Assembly (NCBI GenBank): GCA_934670025.1
Contig: CAKUOS010000047.1
Location: 1 to 16,564 of the forward strand
DNA from: an uncultured Oscillospiraceae bacterium
GTDB taxonomy: Bacteria; Bacillota; Clostridia; Oscillospirales; Oscillospiraceae
DNA: 16,564 nt
Direction of reading: 5' to 3'
Below the pieces are notes generated by a model. That model ran no database searches, had not been told where the DNA came from, and was given only the letters and a program-made list of their open reading frames with translations. The first letter of the stretch is position 1. Each line of letters starts with the position of its first letter. Positions 13,488-16,564 of this stretch are shown here, piece after piece. Position numbers and translations under genes: made by a program.

Positions 13488-14372
13488 TCAGGCGAGATTT
13501 TCAAAGGCCTTTTCGATCAGGCGCTTTTCTTCCTCGGGCAGATGCGTGATGGGGCTTCTGCAATAACCGCCGTCGCGGCCCATGACGTGCAGCGCGTACT
13601 TCAGGCGGATGGGGAACTGGTTGCCGCTGATGAGCTGCCACGGATAGTAGAGCTTTTCCTGAATTTCCATGCCGCGGGCATAGTCGCCGCGCTTGGCGCA
13701 TTCGAACATCTCGATGCTGTACTGCGGGAAGACCGACAGGATCGCGGAGATCGCGCCGTCCGCGCCGTGGGAGAAGCAGCTGAAGAGCATATCGTCCGTC
13801 GCGGCGAAGGTCGCGCCGCGGCCGACGGTCTTCTTGACCATGTTCATGGCGTACAGCGCCTGAAGGCCGCCGACGCTCTGCTTGACGCCGTAGACATACT
13901 CGGTGTCTTCCAGCAGGCGTTTAAAGAGATTGGGCGTAATGGTGTTCTGCGGGACAACATTATAAATAATGATGGGAAGACCGACTTCACGCGAAATCGT
14001 GCTGTAATAGTCGTACATACCCTCTTCGTCGGGAACCAGCACGTTATAGGCCGTCGGCGTGACCATAATGGCATCCGCGCCGGCGTCACGCGCCATCAGG
14101 CCCGTCCGGACGGCGTCGCGTGTGCAGGTACGCATCACGCCGCAGACCACAAATTGATCGTCGGACAGCTTGCTGCGGGCCATGCCGATCATATCGCGCA
14201 GTTCTTCGTCCCGGAGCGTGGGGCCTTCACCGGTGCTGCCGCCGACGGAAAGACCATGAACACCGGCGTCGACGCAGATCTGCATTTCCCTGCTCAGCAG
14301 CGACTCGTTGATCGCACCGTTTTCAAAAAACGGCGTGACGACAGGCGGAATGATCCCTTTGATGTTCTTCAT
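13488..14372 (-). CDS. DapA-family lyase/dehydratase, first gene of the catabolic operon
   Basis: Class I aldolase-superfamily enzyme of 294 residues. GGSTGE is at 44-49, Tyr138 in IIIYNVVP, and Schiff-base Lys164 in GVKQS. The Arg that true dihydrodipicolinate synthase has in YNVPSRT is not present (YNVVPQN here), so lysine synthesis is unlikely. The late segment GYCRSPI resembles the C-terminal motif of NanA-type lyases. Its start has AAGGAGG six bases upstream. It leads the operon behind a predicted operator pair at 14402-14434. Family members act on 2-keto-3-deoxy acids, hydroxy-oxoglutarate or keto-deoxy-glucarate, by aldol cleavage or dehydration. Which one applies here is open. Confidence 0.85.
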   Translation of the reverse strand: MKNIKGIIPPVVTPFFENGAINESLLSREMQICVDAGVHGLSVGGSTGEGPTLRDEELRDMIGMARSKLSDDQFVVCGVMRTCTRDAVRTGLMARDAGADAIMVTPTAYNVLVPDEEGMYDYYSTISREVGLPIIIYNVVPQNTITPNLFKRLLEDTEYVYGVKQSVGGLQALYAMNMVKKTVGRGATFAATDDMLFSCFSHGADGAISAILSVFPQYSIEMFECAKRGDYARGMEIQEKLYYPWQLISGNQFPIRLKYALHVMGRDGGYCRSPITHLPEEEKRLIEKAFENLA

Positions 14373-14400
14373 AGTGGGCCTCCTTGAAAAATGTGTTAAT

Positions 14401-14434
14401 ATTGTATGCCGTAGTAAAAAACGACATCATACAA
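14401..14434 (-). promoter_or_regulatory. Promoter and paired operator of the catabolic operon
   Basis: TTGTATG (14402-14408) and CATACAA (14428-14434) form an inverted pair 19 bases apart. The right copy, read on the minus strand, extends as TTGTATGATGTCGTT and matches the shared motif. A -10-like TACAAT lies on the minus strand at 14406-14401 inside the left arm, but no clear -35 is seen. A regulator bound here would cover the promoter of the eight-gene operon. Confidence 0.5.
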
Positions 14435-14450
14435 CATGGAGTGGAGAAAC

Positions 14451-14483
14451 GGCCGCCACCGGCAAAACAGCCGCGTGTCGGCC
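14451..14483 (-). terminator. Possible weak terminator after gntR
   Basis: On the minus strand GGCCG/CGGCC outer arms enclose CAC/GTG and CGGC/GCCG pairs with a TGTTTT loop, followed by GTTTCTCC. The T-tract is poor, so some read-through into the catabolic operon is likely. Confidence 0.4.
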
Positions 14484-14490
14484 TGTGCGT

Positions 14491-15216
14491 TTATTTTGCG
14501 TGCGCTTTTGCTGCGGAGCCGCCGTTCGCTTCGTTGTAGACGACCGTGATATCCTGCATGGACATTTCCAGATGCGAGTGCATTTCCTTGACGGCCAACG
14601 CCGCGTTGCGGATCTGCAAACAGCAGAGAATGCGCGAATGCGGTTCGAGCGCGTTTCTGTTGAAGCGCTCGTCCACAAAGGTATAGCTGCGGTACGGACG
14701 GAACGCCGCGACCAGCTGTTTGTTGATGTTGATGAGCAGCTCGTTGCCGGTGAAGGAGACGATCTTCGTGTGAAACAGCTCGTCCAGCATCAGAAGACGG
14801 ACGGAATCCTGCTTCTGACAAGCCTCTTCAAAGGAGTGATGGATCTGCTCCAGCTCATGGATCTGCTTGTCCGTGGCGCGCTCCACGGCCAGCCGAACCG
14901 AGAGTTCTTCCACCGCCATACGAACTTCCATAAAGTCAAAATAGCTGACATCCGCGACGTTGAGCCAATTATCTCGACTTTCATTTATAAAACGGTTGGA
15001 AACGAACGCGCCCTTGCCCGGTCGGATCTCGACATAGCCGAGCGCCTGCAGCACACGAATGGCCTCCCGGATGCTGGTGCGGCTGACCTTGAGCATATCG
15101 CACAGCGCCATTTCCGTGGGCAGTTTGCTGCCGACGTCGTATTTTCCCGACTCGATCATTTCCTTGATATTCTCCACGACTTCATCCGCGATGGAGATGC
15201 GCCGAATCTCTCTCAT
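14491..15216 (-). CDS. GntR-family transcriptional regulator, FadR subfamily (FCD domain)
   Basis: DNA-binding regulator of 241 residues. The N-terminal winged helix-turn-helix (about 8-75) includes KLPTEMALCDMLKVSRTSIREAI-type recognition sequence and wing GYVEIRPGKGAFV. The all-helical FCD ligand domain follows (about 95-225), with likely metal/ligand residues Asp145, His149, His193 and His215. FadR-type regulators often sense the substrate of the adjacent sugar-acid or amino-acid pathway and are released from DNA by it. GGGAG lies upstream of the ATG. Its promoter contains a copy of the shared motif, which suggests autoregulation. It is divergent from the third DapA-family gene and lies upstream of the catabolic operon. 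Confidence 0.93.
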   Translation of the reverse strand: MREIRRISIADEVVENIKEMIESGKYDVGSKLPTEMALCDMLKVSRTSIREAIRVLQALGYVEIRPGKGAFVSNRFINESRDNWLNVADVSYFDFMEVRMAVEELSVRLAVERATDKQIHELEQIHHSFEEACQKQDSVRLLMLDELFHTKIVSFTGNELLININKQLVAAFRPYRSYTFVDERFNRNALEPHSRILCCLQIRNAALAVKEMHSHLEMSMQDITVVYNEANGGSAAKAHAK

Positions 15217-15258
15217 GTGGTATCTCCCAAATTATAGATCTTGTTCGCCCTTGTTTGA

Positions 15259-15290
15259 TTGTATGATAACACATTTCTGAAAAAAAGCAA
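15259..15290 (-). promoter_or_regulatory. gntR promoter with overlapping operator copy
   Basis: On the minus strand TTGCTT (15290-15285), a 16-base spacer and TATCAT (15268-15263, preceded by TGT as an extended -10) form a good promoter. The motif TTGTATGATAACA (15259-15271, plus-strand reading) covers the -10, so the regulator could repress its own gene. Confidence 0.6.
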
Positions 15291-15412
15291 ATACCTCATG
15301 GAAAAAATATTTATTTTTTAACGACGACATTTGAAGAAAATGACGAAAATGCGGCTGCGGCGGGCGATTGGCACGGGAAAGAAAAATATTTGAGAAAAGG
15401 AAAAGAATGCGC

Positions 15413-15441
15413 TTGACATTTCACACAGAATCGCATATCAT
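15413..15441 (+). promoter_or_regulatory. Promoter of the third DapA-family gene
   Basis: A perfect TTGACA (15413-15418), 17-base spacer and TATCAT (15436-15441, 5 of 6) form the best promoter in the window. Transcription would start near 15448, inside the operator at 15446-15459. Confidence 0.8.
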
Positions 15442-15445
15442 CAAA

Positions 15446-15459
15446 GTACGACGTCATAC
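15446..15459. promoter_or_regulatory. Predicted GntR operator on the start point of the third DapA-family gene
   Basis: GTACGACGTCATAC is nearly palindromic (GTAnGACGTCnTAC) and matches the site at 3227-3240 at 12 of 14 positions. It begins five bases after the -10 box, a classic place for repression. Further GTATG half-sites follow at 15471-15475 and 15486-15490. Confidence 0.65.
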
Positions 15460-15502
15460 AATATACAACCGTATGGCGCGAAAACGTATGGAGGATAGAG
15501 CC

Positions 15503-16420
15503 ATGACTTTTGTAGAAAAATATGGTAAGATTCTGCTGCCCCTGATTACGCCTTATAAGGAAAACGAAGAAGTCGATTACGAAAAATACGCCGAACTGAT
15601 CGAATACCTGATCCAGAAGGATCTGTGCGATTCCCTGATCGTCACCGGCACCACCGGCGAAGCGTCCCTGCTGACCTTCGACGAGCGCGTCAAGCTGATG
15701 CAGACCGCCGTCAAGGCGTCCGCCGGCCGCAAGCCCATCATCGCAGGCACCGGCTGCGCGTCCACCAAGGAAACGATCGCCCTGACGAAGGAAGCGGAAA
15801 AGCTCGGCATCGAGCTGTGCCTGATCGTCTGCCCGTTCTACAACAAGCCGACGCAGGAAGGCCTGTATCTGCACTATAAGCACATCGCCGAGAGCGTCAA
15901 GGTCGACATCATGCTCTATAACATTCCGATCTTTGTCGGCGTCAACCTCGCGCCCGAGACGGTCGGCCGTCTGGCTGCGATCCCCAACATCGTCGCCGTG
16001 AAGGACGAGGCCGGTGTCAACCCCACGCAGGTCACCGATTTCATCCTCGCCGCGCGTGCGGTCGATCCGGACTTTGCCGTCTACAATGGCGACGACGTCA
16101 TGCTGCTGCCCACCATCATCCAGGGCGCACAGGGTCTGGTCTCCGGCGGCGCGCACATCTTCGGCCATGACATCCGTGCCATCTTCGACGCCTTTGAAAA
16201 GGGCGACAACGAAAAGGCAAAGGAACTCTTCGTTCCGATGTATCGTTTCTGCAAGTCCACCGGCCAGAACGGCCGCATTCTGCCCAACTCCATCCTTCGC
16301 CCGGCCATCGAGGCTGTTACCGGCGTGAAGCTCGGCAACGCCCGTCTGCCGCTGGCGCCTCCCACCGAGGACGAGATGAAGGTCACGCTCGGTATCCTCA
16401 AGGAGATCGGCAAGCTGTAA
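15503..16420 (+). CDS. DapA-family class I aldolase/lyase, stand-alone
   Basis: Enzyme of 305 residues with the full superfamily core: GTTGEA (49-54), PFYNKP (111-116), Tyr139 (LYN) and Schiff-base Lys167 (AVKDEAG). It keeps the PFYNKP segment of classical dihydrodipicolinate synthase but has NIPIFVG where the lysine enzyme has VPSRTG, so the Arg that binds aspartate semialdehyde is lost. A catabolic 2-keto-3-deoxy-acid aldolase is more likely. I start at the ATG at 15503, eight bases after GGAGG; the open frame extends back to 15368, but over the promoter. It is divergent from gntR, has its own promoter, operator and terminator, and probably belongs to the same regulon. The substrate is unknown. 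Confidence 0.85.
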   Translation: MTFVEKYGKILLPLITPYKENEEVDYEKYAELIEYLIQKDLCDSLIVTGTTGEASLLTFDERVKLMQTAVKASAGRKPIIAGTGCASTKETIALTKEAEKLGIELCLIVCPFYNKPTQEGLYLHYKHIAESVKVDIMLYNIPIFVGVNLAPETVGRLAAIPNIVAVKDEAGVNPTQVTDFILAARAVDPDFAVYNGDDVMLLPTIIQGAQGLVSGGAHIFGHDIRAIFDAFEKGDNEKAKELFVPMYRFCKSTGQNGRILPNSILRPAIEAVTGVKLGNARLPLAPPTEDEMKVTLGILKEIGKL

Positions 16421-16488
16421 GCACAAGCGCAAAAAGAAGCATGAACCGCACCCCGTCAAGAGGACAGTGAAAAAATATAAAGTTTTTC

Positions 16489-16521
16489 CGGTCAGCAGCC
16501 GAGTGCTGCTGGCCGTTTTTT
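16489..16521 (+). terminator. Rho-independent terminator after the third DapA-family gene
   Basis: An 11-bp stem with one G-U pair (16489-16499/16505-16515) and a five-base loop is followed by TTTTTT. It begins 68 bases after the stop codon. I see no gene in the remaining 43 bases of the window. Confidence 0.9.
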
Positions 16522-16564
16522 ATGCGGCGAGGCAAAGCGTGTGCTTTTCCATCGGCGTCAGGAC

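Noticed and set aside
13488..14372. Lysine-biosynthetic dihydrodipicolinate synthase
   Set aside because: The substrate-binding Arg motif is missing and no lysine-pathway genes are near.
12555..14387. 610-codon plus-strand open frame
   Set aside because: It lies antisense to the SDR and DapA-family genes, has low-complexity composition, no ribosome binding site and no recognisable domain; it is a GC-rich shadow.
15368..15502. N-terminal extension of the third DapA-family protein
   Set aside because: It would be encoded by the promoter and operator, and the residues do not resemble the family; the ATG at 15503 has a good ribosome binding site.
15311..16459. Long minus-strand open frame opposite the third DapA-family gene
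   Set aside because: Shadow of a gene with promoter, ribosome binding site and catalytic motifs; the predicted protein shows no family features.

Overview
The window looks like chromosomal DNA from a high-GC clostridial Bacillota (Oscillospiraceae-like; an inference, no marker gene is present). Signs are strong AGGAGG-type ribosome binding sites, AT-rich promoters between GC-rich genes, a lipobox-type binding protein and U-tract terminators. I see no rRNA, tRNA, CRISPR array, insertion sequence or phage gene.

Layout. (1) 1-206: non-coding and dense in small hairpins. (2) 211-3047, minus strand: two tandem EamA/DMT permease paralogues, then proC with its own promoter and terminator. (3) 3148-7668, plus strand: a polar amino-acid-type ABC importer (lipoprotein, two permeases, ATPase) followed by a class V aminotransferase, ending at a strong terminator. 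(4) 7684-14434, minus strand: a tightly packed eight-gene catabolic operon in the order DapA-family aldolase, SDR dehydrogenase, NanA-like lyase, ribokinase-like kinase, KdsD-like SIS isomerase, FucU-like mutarotase, zinc-type alcohol dehydrogenase, aldo/keto reductase. (5) 14451-15290: a FadR-subfamily GntR regulator just upstream of that operon. (6) 15413-16521, plus strand: a third DapA-family enzyme, divergent from the regulator and with its own promoter and terminator.

How the genes may work together. The centre of the minus operon reads as a route for an ulosonic acid. A NanA-like lyase would release pyruvate and an aldose, a FucU-type mutarotase would adjust its ring form, a ribokinase-like kinase would phosphorylate it, and a single-domain arabinose-5-phosphate isomerase would deliver ribulose 5-phosphate. 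With 3-deoxy-D-manno-octulosonate (Kdo) as substrate every step fits, since D-arabinose matches L-fucose at C2-C4 and gives D-arabinose 5-phosphate. This is an inference. Two more DapA-family enzymes and three oxidoreductases suggest related substrates or side branches.

Regulation. A shared motif, roughly GTATGAYGNCRTAC, lies in front of the ABC operon, the aldolase operon, the gntR gene and the lone aldolase gene. At the last two it overlaps clear promoters. The window therefore looks like one GntR-controlled regulon combining import, transamination and aldol cleavage.
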